Shown here: positions 48,276 to 61,900 of the stretch, piece by piece | Position numbering within the stretch: position 1 is the first letter of the stretch | Layout: every line of letters starts with the position of its first letter | NCBI GenBank assembly: GCA_950097015.1 | Contig: CATNEN010000039.1 | Coordinates: 5,596,501 to 5,660,500, forward strand | Direction of reading: 5' to 3' | DNA: 64,000 nt | Source of the DNA: Macrostomum hystrix | Lineage: Eukaryota > Platyhelminthes > Macrostomidae | Notes under the pieces: generated by a model | What the model was told of the DNA's origin: nothing | Database searches by the model: none | The model's input: the letters and a program-made list of their open reading frames with translations, nothing else | Position numbers and translations under genes: made by a program

Positions 48276-50213
48276 CTACACATTGTTGCGTCTTGGTGAC
48301 AGCATCGGCTCGATGAGGTAGCAATCGGTGATGGTGCAGCAGCTGCAGGCCGAGTTCGGTAGCACCAGCGGGGTGCTTGACTCCCAAGTGCCGTCAGGTT
48401 TGCAGGCCTCCACTGAGCGCACTGTGGTCCGAGTCTCATCCGACCAGCCCCCGATGGCGTACAGGCTATTGTGCAGCACGGCCGAGCAGAAGTTGCTACG
48501 CTGAGTGATCATAGGGGCCACCTCCGTCCAGGTGTTTGCCTTTGGATCGTAGCGTTCGACTGAGGCCAGCCTGTGGGCACCATTGTTGCCACCCATTGCG
48601 TAGATGCACTTGTTGAACGCGCACACCTGCGTAGCAAAAACAATCGTTTGCGAGTCTATTTATGAAGTTCGTTTGTGCGCTTGCGTTTCGCACAATTCGA
48701 CGCAGTAACTCACAGAAAGTCCAGACCTTCCGGTTGACATCGGCACAAGAACAGTCCACTGATCAGTAGCTGGATTGTACTGCTCCGAGGTGGCCAGGAA
48801 TCTCGAGCCACTGAAGCCACCGCAAATGTATACGAGACCACCGAGGGAGGCTGCGCATGCGTCACTTCTAACATTGTGCATTGATGCCACAGGCTTCCAA
48901 CGATTGACCTGCGGGTCGTAGGCCTCTGCAGTAGCCAGTCGGAGCTGGCCATTGTGACCACCCATTGCGTAGAGCCGGTCCCCACAACGGCAGGCGCTGA
49001 CGAAATTGCGCTGCTCGTGCATCGCTGCGCGCTCCCGCCAGACACGCTGGCGCAACGAGAATGCGCTGACGCGCGCCGTAGGACCCTGCGACTCCCCCGA
49101 TGCGTCATCGTCTATCTTTGGTTGCACAAAGCCGCCAATGAGATACACAACATTTTCCATCTCAACGCAGGCAGAATATGCATGCCGGGTGTCCATGGAC
49201 GGCAGGTAGGTGGCGTGGCGAGTCCATGAGCAAGCTATAGGATCGAATAGTTGAACAGTGGTAGATGGTGCAATCGCGGGATCTTGCAGGCTGCCTTCCC
49301 AGCCGCCGCAAAGAAAGATGGCCTGATGCGGTAGTCGGGGCACGAGCATCTCACGAAGTATTGGCGGATCGCTGGCCTGCATAGCCAGGTAGTGCTCTCG
49401 ACTTACCGCGGCAGCGGTAGCCAAGCTCGTGATGGAGTTGGTCTCTGCGAATGTCTTGCGAGCCAGATAATGCGCGGAGATTTTGTCAACATCGGTCTGT
49501 GTTAGAAGGCCCAACCGCAGCAGTCTTAGTAGGTCCGGGAAGTGCTTCAACCGCGAGTTCTCATCCGCTTCCACCCAGTGACAAATGATATCGAACAGTT
49601 GAAACTCATTCGGCGCATTTAAATAGTCGCTCTGCAATATTTCCCGCATCTGCTGATAGCTCGCGCATCTGGTGAAGCTCGGTCGCTCGGCCGCCTGGAA
49701 GAAGTTGCACCGAGCGTACTCGAGTGCGATGAATTCCAGCAGGCTGCAGCTAGACCTCAGATCCGTCGCAACCTGCATCACCTCCCAGCAGGAGTCGGGC
49801 GTCAGGCCGCGCTTCGCGGAGCTCAAGATGGCGTCGACCAACCGCGGCACACCAAAGATCTGTGCCGCCCGCAGTCGGGACCCCAGGATGTCTGGGTTCA
49901 AGAGCTTCGTTGTCTCGGTCAACAGATCTTGTTTCCAGTTTTCTGGAGTGCTTGCAAATTTCATAATATAACCAAGAATGTCTTTCACAGCATCTTCGTC
50001 TGGATAGCTGATGTGAGTAACCCTTGATAATGAGCTGCTCCGGGCCTCCGCATGGGCCAGGTGATCTTTGAAAGCCTTGTAAAAGTAGCTGGAGTTGCTG
50101 GCCAATGCAGTGCTGTTCACCTGGAAGGCTCGTGCATTATTGACAACGATGGTCCAGTCAGCCAGATGCTCGTCCTTGGCACCCTCGAATCTTGTTGGGG
50201 AAGGAATGAGCAT
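48276..50213 (-). CDS. BTB-BACK-Kelch (KLHL-type) protein, complete, two exons
   Basis: Exons 48714-50213 and 48276-48626; donor CTTTCT|GTGAGT, acceptor CTACGCAG|GTG, phase 0, 616 aa, typical for KLHL proteins. A diverged BTB domain is at about 15-95 (DWTIVVNNARAFQVNSTALA, SSYFYKAF). BACK is at about 110-260 (LRAAQIFGVPRLVDA, IICHWVEAD). Six kelch blades are at about 295-610: FLCGGWEG, VYLIGGFVQ, LYAMGGHNGQ, VYICGGFSGS, IYAMGGNNG and LYAIGGWSD, with the usual YDPxxNxW partners. Such proteins are substrate adaptors of Cullin-3 ubiquitin ligases. Here the BTB lacks the usual D-V-x-L and aHr-x-vLaa residues, so Cul3 binding is uncertain. The intron falls between blades 4 and 5. Start ATG 50213 is the only one that fits. 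The specific KLHL orthologue cannot be assigned. Confidence 0.93.
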
Positions 50214-50454
50214 AGCTTGAATTTATGTGTACATGTCTGTTCAGGAAGAAAAGCTGATATACTTTTTATAATTTCCCGTTAGATTCAAGCTAAATAAACT
50301 TTGCTTCCAAGTCAGTGCGGCATATAGTTTATGGCAAACCGTTCTTTTCGAAAAATCGAATAAAGAACGTGATTCGTGAGCGCAAACTCGTTTGTCTAAG
50401 GCTAAAAGCACTCGCGCTCTTCGCATTATCAATCCAGAATCCTTTCCAATGCAC

Positions 50455-50530
50455 TTCGGGTTTAACAGTGGGACCACAAGGCCATTTTGCTGCCAATTTT
50501 ATACCAAGGGGGGAGAAAAACTCTTCCCTG
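50455..50530 (-). mobile_element. End fragment of the dispersed element, upstream of the Kelch gene
   Basis: taacagtgggac, gccattttgc and ttttataccaagggg occur in the same order and spacing as at 18570-18630 (taacagtaggac, gccattctgc, ttttataccaagggg), upstream of the thioredoxin gene. Confidence 0.6.
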
Positions 50531-50548
50531 AAATTTGTGGTCTACTCC

Positions 50549-50783
50549 CGATTCGCCGATTCCCGATTCGCCGATTCCCGATTCGCCGATTCCCGATTCG
50601 CCGATTCCCGATTCGCCGATTCCCGATTCGCCGACTCCCGATTCGCCGACTCCCGATTCGCCGATTCCCGATTCGCCGATTCCCGATTCGCCGATTCCCG
50701 ATTCGCCGATTCCCGATTCGCCGATTCCCGATTCGCCGATTCCCGATTCGCCGATTCCCGATTCGCCGATTCCCGATTCGCCG
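50549..50783. repeat. 15-bp minisatellite array
   Basis: About 16 copies of cccgattcgccgatt, with two cccgattcgccgact variants. Open in both directions because the unit is a multiple of three. Confidence 0.97.
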
Positions 50784-50794
50784 AAGTCCGGACT

Positions 50795-51837
50795 CGACGA
50801 ATTCCTTATTCGCTTGATTCTTAAGTACATTGAATCCATGATAAAGCGCACTCTCGTTTAAAAATATCGATGCAAATTAATTTAGCACGCAGACGCCAGG
50901 CGTGTTGCCGATAGGGGCCTTTTATCAAAACCGTTATAATTGAAAGAGTAGTGCATGGCAACCAAAATTATTAGCAGAACTAGAATAACACAAGTTTCGA
51001 AACAGCTCACCAGTCGACCCGGACGATCAGCGCACGCAAGACAGGTGCTGCACGTGGGCACTGTTACCGCCCCGGCACTTGCCCTGCCCAACGGAGATGA
51101 CATCGCTGTGTACGAGGACTTCCGCTACCTCGGGTCGCTGTCAATGAGCCCGGACACCATCGTCTCCGACAGGAGGAATCAGGCCTGGCACGCGGCGCAC
51201 CTACTCAAGAACGTCTTCAATTCTGCTGCGAGGGACGTCCTGAAGGTGCGCCTCTTCAGCGCGACCGTGGAACCTATCCTCCTGTACAGCTTGGAAGCGG
51301 TGCCAATGACCGACACGCGAGAGCGGGCCCTGGATGAGCTGAACAGGTCCCTGCTGCGCTACGCCCTGGGCGTGCACTACCCGGAGAGGCTGCTGTCCAG
51401 AGACCTGATGGCCCGCGCTGGCGTTCCGGACCTGAGCGTCACCCTGCGCCGGAGCCGCCAGATGCTGCTGGGCCACTGCCTGCGGATTTGCCTGCCGAGT
51501 CACGGCTGCGGTGCCCAAATCCCGGTTGCGCTGACCGTCCTGCACCAGCCGACCGAGCGAAAGCGCCGTGGTCAAGGGTGTACTGTTACCCTGACTGACT
51601 GTTTCGTGGCTGACCTGCAGGCGCTGGGACTCAGCCCCCCAGTCCACAGCTGCCTGCTACTCCCGTCTTTTCCGCGAGCGCGCGTACGCAAGGGCTCCTT
51701 AGCCTTCTGTGTCCCTCTATCTATCTAATGTATAACGTATAAGGTTGGCCTACATAGAGAGTATATTTGTGAGATGTCTTGGAAAACGTCCATTGGCTTT
51801 CAATTAGCTCAGAATCAAGCGAATAAGGAATTCGGCG
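50795..51837. repeat. 27-bp inverted arms around the LINE fragment
   Basis: The left arm (50795-50821) contains gaattccttattcgcttgat. The right arm (51811-51837) is its reverse complement, with one internal mismatch. The arms are 1 kb apart. Confidence 0.85.
50955..51728 (+). pseudogene. 5'-truncated non-LTR retrotransposon (LINE) ORF fragment
   Basis: About 200 in-frame codons matching the region just after the reverse-transcriptase catalytic core: YEDFRYLGSLSM, DRRNQAWHAAHLL, KVRLFSATVEPILLYSLEA and LDELNRSLLRYALGVHYP. This order is typical of LINE ORF2 C-termini. The palm-domain catalytic motif and any endonuclease are absent from the window, so it is inactive. The frame closes in low-complexity sequence. 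Its flanks are not unique: a 27-bp inverted repeat brackets it. Confidence 0.8.
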
Positions 51838-51940
51838 AATTCGTTGGGTGGTGACTGATTGGTTGACAGACTAGGCGATGGTGTCCTAATACTTCTATTT
51901 AGGCTTGATCAGTGAAATCGGAGAAATTTAAGTCAGGGTG

Positions 51941-52215
51941 TCCATAGTGGCCGAGTTCCACCTGTTGTAGCCCTTGAAGGTCTAGCAGTCCGTCTAGATA
52001 AAGGCAGGTGACCAACGAAGTCGGAAATGTTGCATGCACATTCGGATGGCATGCAGATAAATTTTGAAGGCTAATTTGTGTATAGCGGTGTATATAGCGT
52101 AGAAGATGCGCAACAAAAATTTGGACCGTGTTCTTGAGTTTCGTGTGCTTGTGTTCCTTAGCTCGTAAGCTCGTAATGAATCTTAGCTCGTAATATATAG
52201 TTCTACTGCTAATTT
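51941..52215 (+). mobile_element. Dispersed element, copy 3
   Basis: ggtctagcag, gtctagataaaggcaggtga, cacattcgga, agatgcgcaacaaaaattt, gagtttcgtgtgcttgtg and agttctactgctaa follow the same order as copies at 18.5-19.4 kb. Confidence 0.7.
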
Positions 52216-52931
52216 TATTCTTATTATACGAAAATTACGAGTAAAAGTTCTTCCCTGATCTGTGTCAGCTTGAAAGCGTCAATTGAAAGGTCTCATTCTT
52301 TGAATGAGACAAAAATCGTGACACAGTTTTTAAACTATTTGAATAATTCATTACATCATGATTTGATGGACTTGAGGCTCTTTCAATTATATTTTATTTA
52401 AAGTTTGCTAATTGAAGATTGCTAGGGGCATTGGACCGCTGTTGCCAGTGCAGAGAAGATGCAGACAAGTCGCCAAGATCGCCAACTGAATCTGTTCCGG
52501 TAGCCACTACGCATTGGACCTGGCCAGACAAAGTGTAAATCGTGGGAAAGTAAATGAGTCATCGCCGCGTCTTTGCCATGTGAGCATATGCTCTAAAAGG
52601 TATTTCACCTTGCTAGGCCTCCTAAAACTCACTATTGCGAGGCTGTGTCGTTGGCAAGAAATTTCCGCGGCCGGCTCACTTGGGACCGGAGACCACGGGA
52701 TCGGCTAAATAATTAAGTAGCCACCAATCCCATCATAGAAGAATCTTAAGTTCCCGGACAGAGGATTCCAAATTAATAAATAATTTATTAACCTGCCCTC
52801 CGGTCCCCAAACTAAAATAGGGACAAGGCTTCCATAAAGTGGCTCACGGTGGTATGAGACGAGGAGCAGCAGTAGAGAGCGACATCCAGAAGAATCCCAG
52901 AAGTTACAGCACGTACTAGAGCTAACGAAGC
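52216..52931 (+). other. 5' region of the usherin gene
   Basis: Unique DNA before the start codon. No TATA box or other unambiguous promoter element was recognised. A leader exon could be present but no splice pair is convincing. Confidence 0.35.
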
Positions 52932-55900
52932 ATGCAGCGTCACCTGCTGCACCTGCTGGCAGTTCTGATGCTGTCGCCAGTCATCGGCGTCACTGCGCTG
53001 GTGCCACCGAACTTTGATCCGCTGGAGAGAAAACCTATTACGACGAGTCCAGAGGCCGCAACATGTGGCTCGCCAACAGTCACGCCCTGGTGCATGACGC
53101 CCAACAGAGAGTTTATGAATTGCATGCTGGTTAGTGACCGCGTCGTGCGCAGAAATTCTTTTCCTTTATAAACTTAAACTTGAAGTGTACTTTCTTTCAA
53201 CAACAAAAGCCTGAGCAGACCCTGCAAGGTGAGCAGCAGGACGTCCTGAACAGGCTCTGGACAGTAGCTCTCGGCGAGGATCACGTAGCCGAGATCCAGT
53301 TAAAGCCAGTTGTCAGTTGAAGCCGCCGCAGGCGCAGAACGGGCGTTGCAGCTGGGCACTCTCGTTCAGGGCTTCGTTGGCAAAGTGAACTATTCAGAAC
53401 AGGACATTTGGGAAAATGCTTTTGAAAATTAAAGTTCAGGAAAGTGAAAATTTCCGAAAGACACGTTCACGCTGCCCTCATATGGCTCGTTTTTGTGTAC
53501 AGAATTTGTATGATTTTCCAATACGAGGTCAACTGACATACAAAAGAATGTACAATCAAATTTTTGGCCTCACTTGATGGCAGCACCCTAACACGCACTG
53601 GTTCTTGTTAGGGTGTTCTGAATGCGTTAGCGCGAATGAGGAAAATTTGATTGTATATTTCGATACTTTGGAGAGGCCTCAGAATGATTTTTGTTTCAAA
53701 AAGTGCGTGGCTAAAAATTAGTTGTGCCCGCGTTGGTCCGTTCTTGCGAGGGAAAATATTGTCACGGTAGGGGAAATCCCCTCCGCTGTCAACTCATTTC
53801 CATCCCTGTACATCCGCCATCCACCGGCAGGTGCTCTACTGCAATGCTACCTGCCCTAACGGAGACAAACCGCCAACACCGGTGCCGCTGCTGGAAGGCA
53901 GAGCCAGCGCCACCTGCGTGTATGATGACAGCATCAATATTGCGCCCACCGGCCAGTCTGCCTGGAGCAAGAACTTTGCCAGTACGCCTTGCTTCATCAC
54001 CAACTCAGACAAGCGCATTGTGCCAAACAACGCCCAGTTCACCATCATGTTTTGGTTTCGGCTTAACACTGGATTTCAGAATGGGTTGGTATCCGTGTTT
54101 TTAAACAATGTACAATCATAAAATTCAAAAGAGTCAACGCTGTAAGCTTCTGATCAGGGGGTGAGTGGCAGAGCGGTCTAACGTATTTGCCTCTCGCGCT
54201 AATGTCCCTGAGCTTGATTCATGCGGCGAGGCCACATTCATTCGGGGCGCAGCCGCGGAGAGACCAAGGCACAGTGAAAGTGTACACTGCCTGATATAGA
54301 GAAAGTCGGGGCTGATTTACACACCTGTGTGAGCGTATGCCTGCGTACGGTATCCGTGTGCGAGTGTGCTCAGGAGTAAGCGAAATGGGGAAGTGAGCGA
54401 AGTGTCACCATATGATGTGCCATTACATGGTAGCAGCCCTCCTGCAATTATTATTTTTATTAAGCTAATCAGCTAAAAACCTCTGTGCTTAGGCAGCAAT
54501 CCAAATCTCTGTATTCTATTCCCTGGAAGCTGTGTCATAAATGATGTTGATATCGAAATTAAGGACACTCGATAGTGCTCTAGCTTCTGGTGCTTAGTCT
54601 ACTAAAAAATACTAATGTACGCTCGTAAAACGTTCGTTTATCGAAAGTCGCTTTATGTAAGCTCAGCGATGTTTCTAAAGCATCTCATAAGCACCGCTTA
54701 ACAATATCCGCCTTAAACTCAGAACGATTCTGCACAAGAAGGCCCCCGATGGCAGCGTGGAGTTTGCTCTAGGCCTCTCTATCTCCGGCCTGGAAATCAA
54801 GTACCGGTCAAGTTCACGGCTTGAATCACTGTCCCACAGCGATAGTTACGCCTACAACCGCTGGTACCACGTGGCCATACAGGTCTACCGAACAGACTGG
54901 AGTATATTTCTCAATGGACTCGGCCCACAGATGGGCGCACTCACGAGCTACCGGCGGGCAGCTGCCGCGCCAACACTTGCTGGCGATTTGTTTGTTGGCC
55001 AGGAGTGTTGTGGTAAGCTGAGGGGCACATTGGGAAGCGGAGCCTCTAGCCAGTCGTTTAGCTGGTAATTTTCTTGCTAAATATTCGAATGGTTTATAAA
55101 TTTGCGCCTCTGTATGTTTTAGGCTACTCGAACTTCATCGGTCGGTTGCAGGATCTGTACATCTTTCCCAGGGTTGTTGTGAACCGGGACATACAATGGT
55201 TCTACAATCGCTCATTTCCTTACATTCACGTCCAGTCGGAGTGTCGCTGTCCGGAGGAGATGCCGATGCCTGTGCTAACTACTCAGGCGCAGACAAGCTG
55301 CAAGAGCAACATCGACTTGGACAGTACAAGTGAGCATAGTTCTGTTACTTGGTTGAGGGCCGGATTTGAGCTGCATCAGTTTCAGTGGAAAAGGCTTTCG
55401 GGCCTGCAAATGTGTGATACTCTTGTATATGTTGCGGGGATGCAATAGGCCTGACAGATGGGCTTCCTGCTCGCTGTGAGTAGGGAGTAGGCCGGTGACG
55501 TTGCATCAGTGTGCTCAGCTTCTTCAAAATGCACTTACAATAAAGAATGGTCAACATTTTATGTGTTTCAGGTACAAGACGAATCAACAGTGACAGCCAT
55601 CCACTACAGTTTGTGAACGACAAAGACGCGACCACTTTCTGGGTGTCGCAGATGATGGATTCAGTGAAGGTGGACATCGACCTTGGCGATACCTACGCTT
55701 TTCGGTTTCTGAAAATCAATTACTACGGCCTGCTACCCAGGCGTACCTGGATCATGCGCAGCTTGGACGCCACTGGGGATCGATGGGATCAGTGGCAGCG
55801 ATACGCCAACGACTGCGTCATCGACTTTGGCGAACCAAATAACGCTCCTTTATTGTCATTTAACGATACCAACTGTCAAAAGTACTCCGAGGAAGAGCAG

Positions 55901-58900
55901 ATTGGGCAGTACGTCAAGTCTTTCACCTTACTATCCAACGGCCAGAACGCCAGGCCAGGAGTTGACGATCCGTTCAGCTCGGCGACTCTGTCCTTCATTT
56001 CGGCCCGACGGATTCGGATTGAGTTGCAGGGGCATCTGCTGGCCGTTCATGCTATGCAGCAGTATTTTGGAATCTTTCAGTTAAGCGGAGACGCGAGCTG
56101 CAACTGCTACGGCCATGCTTCCACTTGTAATGTATCCGAGAGTGGTCAGTACGTTTGCAACTGTGCACCAGAGCGGTTCACAATGGGCCGGTTGGTAAGT
56201 GTGCACAATTTAAAATTACAAGCGTGCGCGAGTTGTCTCTGAGAAAAGAAATTTTAGTGGATCACTTTCGTTGTTGAATATTTCCTTTACGATTATTGAG
56301 CGCATTTATAAATAAGTATAATTAACTCGTAGGTGTAAAACATTTCTATACTTGCAGTGCAGCAGCTGTCAACCTCTGTACAACGACAAGCCCTTCAGAG
56401 CTGGTGATATTCCTTGTGTAAAGTGCAACTGCAACAATCACGCCGACTCATGCTACTACGACGCCAGACTCGATATGAACCCGAACAATCGCAGTGCACC
56501 TGGCGGCGGAGTCTGCGTTAATTGCACAGACTTGACCACTGGCGTAGCCTGCGACCAGTGCGTGACTGGCCACTACATCCTGCCCGGCAAGAACATTAGC
56601 GACCCCCTGCCGTGCGCTCCCTGCAACTGCAACCCCACGGGTACAGTGAACGCCAGCCAGAACTGCAGCATGTATGGCGGCCAGTGTCCATGCAAAGAGT
56701 TTGTAACTGGGCGTCGGTGCGATCAGTGCATCGCAGGGTTCTACAACCTGAGCGCTGAAAATCCAAGTGGCTGCACAAACTGCAGCTGTGACACTCGAGG
56801 CTCATTGTCGATTCAATGTGGCCAAGTCACAGGGCAGTGTCCGTGCAAGCGTTCAGTTACGGGCATGAGGTGCGGCAGCTGCATCAAAGGTAATTTCGGC
56901 CTAAACGCCTCGAACCCGGATGGATGTGCACCCTGCAACTGCAATCCGGACGGAGCGCTGAGCTCCGAATGCAATCCGTCATCGGGCAGCTGCGAGTGCC
57001 GTGACAACATCGAAGGCAGACAATGCGACCGATGCGTTGCAATGTTTTATAGCTTTGTCGATAGATGCAAACCCTGTCTGTGCCTCATGGATACCAGCAC
57101 GAGTCCCAACTGCAATGCAACCACTGGCCAATGCCCCTGCAAATCGGCAGTTACTGGCCGCGTGTGTGAGACATGCAAGTCTGGCTTCTACGGTCGGGGA
57201 CTGGACCCTGTCGCTGGCTGCCGGCCCTGCATTTGCAATCCGGCGGGCACTGTTAATAACACGGTGTGCAATGCGCTGACTGGCGAGTGCTCCTGCAAGA
57301 CAGGCACCTTTGGCATGGATTGCGGCAAGTGCCACGGAGACATGTGGAACATCAGCATTAGCAATCCTGACGGTTGTCAGCCCTGCAATTGTGATCCAAC
57401 GGGCACAGTATTCACTACAAGTGATCCTAATGAGAAGCTCACCTGCGATCAGAACATTGGCACTTGCAATTGTCTACCGAATCGCATTGGTAGAATGTGT
57501 GACGACTGCAAGCCACAGTACTACAAAAGCACCGCACGCTCTGGTGGCTGCTTGGCCTGCCAGTGCCATCCAACTGGCAGCGTCCCAGGAACCACGTGTG
57601 ACACCACCACTGCCAAGTGTCAGTGCAGAACCGATGTCGGAGTGACAGGTGATCTCTGCACGTCCTGCTTGCCAGGCTTTTTCAACTTCGACACAGTCAA
57701 TGGAAGGTGTACGCCATGCAACTGCAATCAAGCCGGTAGCAGAGGCACAAACTGTTTAAGCACTGGCCAGTGTACTTGCAAAGCCAATGTCCAGGGTGTC
57801 AAGTGCGACCAATGCAAACCTGGCACCAGTGACTTGAACATTGACAACAGTTTCGGATGCAGTTCGGCACCATCGCAACAGAAGCCTCCGTATCTATTGA
57901 ATCTGGGAACAAGCTTCCTGAAGTTTGCCTGGGACCCACCCGAACAGCCTAACGGAGACCTCTTGGGCTATGAAGTCTATAGAAACGAGACTGCATTGAT
58001 AGCGACTCTCAATGCTACAGGTAATTATTAGTCCGTTGATTCAAGTGGAATGATTAAGTAAGTAAAATAGCTACCTAAAAGCAACAGAATACAAAAATTA
58101 CCTATAAACATTAAGCTCTCGTTAATCTCACTGCTAGAGAGTGAACGTACCCGCCCGAATTCTCCTGATTTAGAGCGTGTCGCAGAAGACACTGGACTGG
58201 AGCCCTTCACCGATTACACCTACACTATCGTTGTTTTCAATGCCATGGGTAACTCTTCCAGCCGTCCGACTACTTTTCGCACTCTACAAAAGAAGCCAGA
58301 AGGCGCGATAACCTTCAATGCTACGGCTGTTACTGCCAGAAGCATGTTGATTTCCTGGATGGGCCCGACACAAGCGAATGGGCCTATTAACAACTATTCC
58401 GTGTTCTCGCTAAATAATGCCGATATGATCAACCCCTTCCTGCACTACACCGGCCCGGGAACTGTTCAATCGCAGAGGCTTGTCAATGTGCTCCCATTCA
58501 CCAACTACACATTTTATATAACAGCCTGCAATAACGGCGGCTGCGTCAATAGTCAGGGCAAGGTGGTCCACACGGCGGCTGCGGCCGCGGAAGGCGTCTC
58601 ACCGCCCAATGTAGTCAACGTTTACAAGACTAGCCTGAACCTGACCTGGACGTTTCCAACGCGGCCAAATGGAATAATCAGCTACTGCGAAATCTGGATG
58701 AAGTCAGAAGCTCTTGGAGTGCCCGAACAAATGGTGTATTCCACAAGTGGCTATTATGACCCGCGACCAACGCTGCGACCCCTGGTGCAATACAGTTCAC
58801 CGCCGCAAACGCAAGCTGTGATCTCTGGCTTGCAGCCATTCCAGCGGTATGCTTTCCAGTTGGTGGTCGAAAACAGCTTCGGGAGAGTCGGCAGCGCATG

Positions 58901-61900
58901 GGTGTACTTTACTACAGCTGAGACAGACCCCGTGTGCGTCGGTGCGCCAGAGCTGACAGTTCTCAACTCAACCGCGATTCTCATCGCTTGGACTATCCCC
59001 AACGCTACCTGCCTAATGGGCAGATTTCAGCGCGTCATTGTCAAGGAGCGAAAGAAACCTGTAATCGCTACGGAACTGCCTTACATCGATGTTGTAAGTC
59101 TATAGGTTTTCACTGGCGAACCTACACGTAGCAATATGAACCTGAACCTTCTGTGTGAAATTAAGTAAAATAATGCCATCAGCATCGTCTATCACTAAGC
59201 ACTTTTTGTATACTTTACCAACACTTTCAGACGCTGTACACAGAGCTAAATCCAAACGTGACGAGCTTCATTGCCAACATCTATCTGCCGTACACACAGG
59301 CAGTGTTGTTTATAACTGCCTGCAACTCTGCAAGCTGCAGAGACAGTGCGAACAGAACAGCGACAACCAGCATAGCTCCGCCTGAGAATCAGGAGCCACC
59401 CATCATTCTCGGTCTGAACTCTACTGTCATGGATCTCGCCTGGAGGCCTCCACTGGTCCTAAATGGACCGAATCCGCACTACATTCTAGAACGGGATCAT
59501 GCTAGCCTAAACTATTTGCCACCAGATGTCATGTCTGGAGTTCGATTTCCGGGATCCGGCTTCTACAAATTTCCTCCAAACACTGTACCACAGGACGCAG
59601 ACTTCTTTGGCATGGAGTTCTCCTTTAGGACTTCTCAGCAATCCGGTCTCGTACTCTGGGCTGGTTCTGCAGACCAAACTGACTTCGTTGCCATCTATTT
59701 TGTGTATGCCCGTCCTGTATTTGCCTTTTCCACTGGCCATACTGGCGGGGCTTGCGCGGTGGTTAAAATTTCCCCCGTGGACGACGAGGGCTTGCCGTAC
59801 AATGACGGACGATGGCACCAGATGCGAGTATTGCGCATGAATGGGTGGAACGCCACCCTCATGGTGACGGCTAAGGATCGGTGGATGCGCGGAAATACTG
59901 GAACTACGTGCATGGGAAACAAGGAAACGATTATTGCGCCAAATACAGGCGTCTACTTTGGCGGGCCATATGATGGATTTGTACCAGTTAGTATACTCAC
60001 AGATCCGGGTTGGTACAATACATTCACTGGCTGCATAAGGAACGTTCGCTTCTTAAACGAGATATCTCCGGAAGAAACATGGGTCGACTTGAATTGGAAC
60101 AATGTACAGTCATCGAAGTACACAATACCAGCATGGGAAGGCTGCCCAACAAACTTTGAGTCTGGAGCTCACTTTATGGGCCGCGGCTTCGCCGCAATCA
60201 AGGCTGGCACATTTCTTGGTGGCAACAATTTCAACTTTTCCTTCAATTTCAAAACTGACTCAAGATCCGGTCTTTTCCTGTTCGCACACGGAGGCAGCAA
60301 CACTCACGTGCTGGTGACTTATAATAACAACAGCATATTTTTTGAACTGATGTCGCCCGACATGAGGGCGAGTCGCCAAGTAGTACTCACATTGCCGCCG
60401 AGCAACACGAGCATCGGACTCTGTGATCAAAGCTGGAGAACACTGTTCTTCGGCAAGGCTGGTGGCCAGATTTCCATCGGCTTGCAGGACGCAGGGAGAA
60501 ACTTCACGGGAGATGCCAGCGTGGAAGTGCGGCTAATTTTGTCTTCTCCCTTGTATTTAGGAGGCCTGCCTAATTTGCCGATTGCGGCTCGACAGTACAT
60601 GAAATCTCAGGGCCTGGATGCGTACGCAGACATGTGTGAGTTCCCCTGGTTGGCCGTCAGGCTTTAGCCTTTTAAACTCTGTCATTTTTTTTTCTGTTGA
60701 TGAGCTGATTTACCGCATTTGGGTTCACAGATTTCGGTGGCTGCATAAACACCATCCGATCCACAACTTCGGGCATCCAGCAGGCAATACCGATAAGCTC
60801 AATAGAGAATTCGCTTAACGTTAACATCGACGGCTGCCCGCGCAGCGACACAACTGCTCAAAGCACTTGTGAGCACGATGACAGCGGCACCGTGTATACT
60901 GGAAACATGACCAACGCACTGGACACCGGGCTGAAGCCATTCACCCAGTACATCTACCGGGTGAAGGCAACTAATGAGAAGGGCGCCGCTGTCAGCGATT
61001 GGCAGGAAGGCAGAACTGCAGTTGGCAGTGAGTTTTTCTGAATAATGCTTGTCACTTTACACTCAATAGTTGAAGGCCACTTTCTGATACCATCCCCACA
61101 TTGTGAACCCACCTCTATAACTCTGAACTTCTATAACTCGATAATCCGCACTTAGAAGTTCATCGAAAAGAAAGTTTTCTAGCTTTTTCCTAGAAGGGCG
61201 AAAGTTACACTTAAAAAAGCAAATTTCACCTGAAATTGTAGCATAAAAGAAACTAACCAACCCGCAACGCGAACCACAATGTTTATTCAGCTCCTAGGAA
61301 TGTTCCGCCACCGTTTGATGCAAACTCCACTGGAGTTCCATTTGTCTTCCGGGCCTACTGGAACCGACCAATCAGTAGTGTTGGCCTGATCATCACCTAC
61401 TGGATAAGGGCTTACAACAAGCTGACGGGTGACTACACGGAGTCAGTGCTGACAGATTTTGACCCTGACCTGAATGCGTTCAACCTTACGGTGGGTCCGC
61501 TACGTGCTTTCTCGCAGTTCAGCATTCATCTGCTCGCCTGCACCACAGCCGGTTGCGGTGAGAGCTCTACCGGCTACAACATCTCCACTCCGTCAGACTA
61601 CCCGGCCGGTGTGCAACCGCCGAGAGCCAATATCAGCACCTACTGGATCTTTCTGACCTGGGGCTCACCTGTTCTCCCCAACGGCAACATCACTGGCTAC
61701 AAGCTGTACAGCGGTACAGGAAATCGTATGATTTACTCTGGAGGCCTAACGTACTTCAACGACTCGGGGCTGCAGTTCTTTGCCACTTATAGCTACTATC
61801 TGACCGCCTGCAATATTGTGGGCTGCAACACCAGCGATACGGTCTTCTTCCAGACAAATCAGCTGCCGCCAACCTTCATGGCCTCTCCAACAATGCTGGT

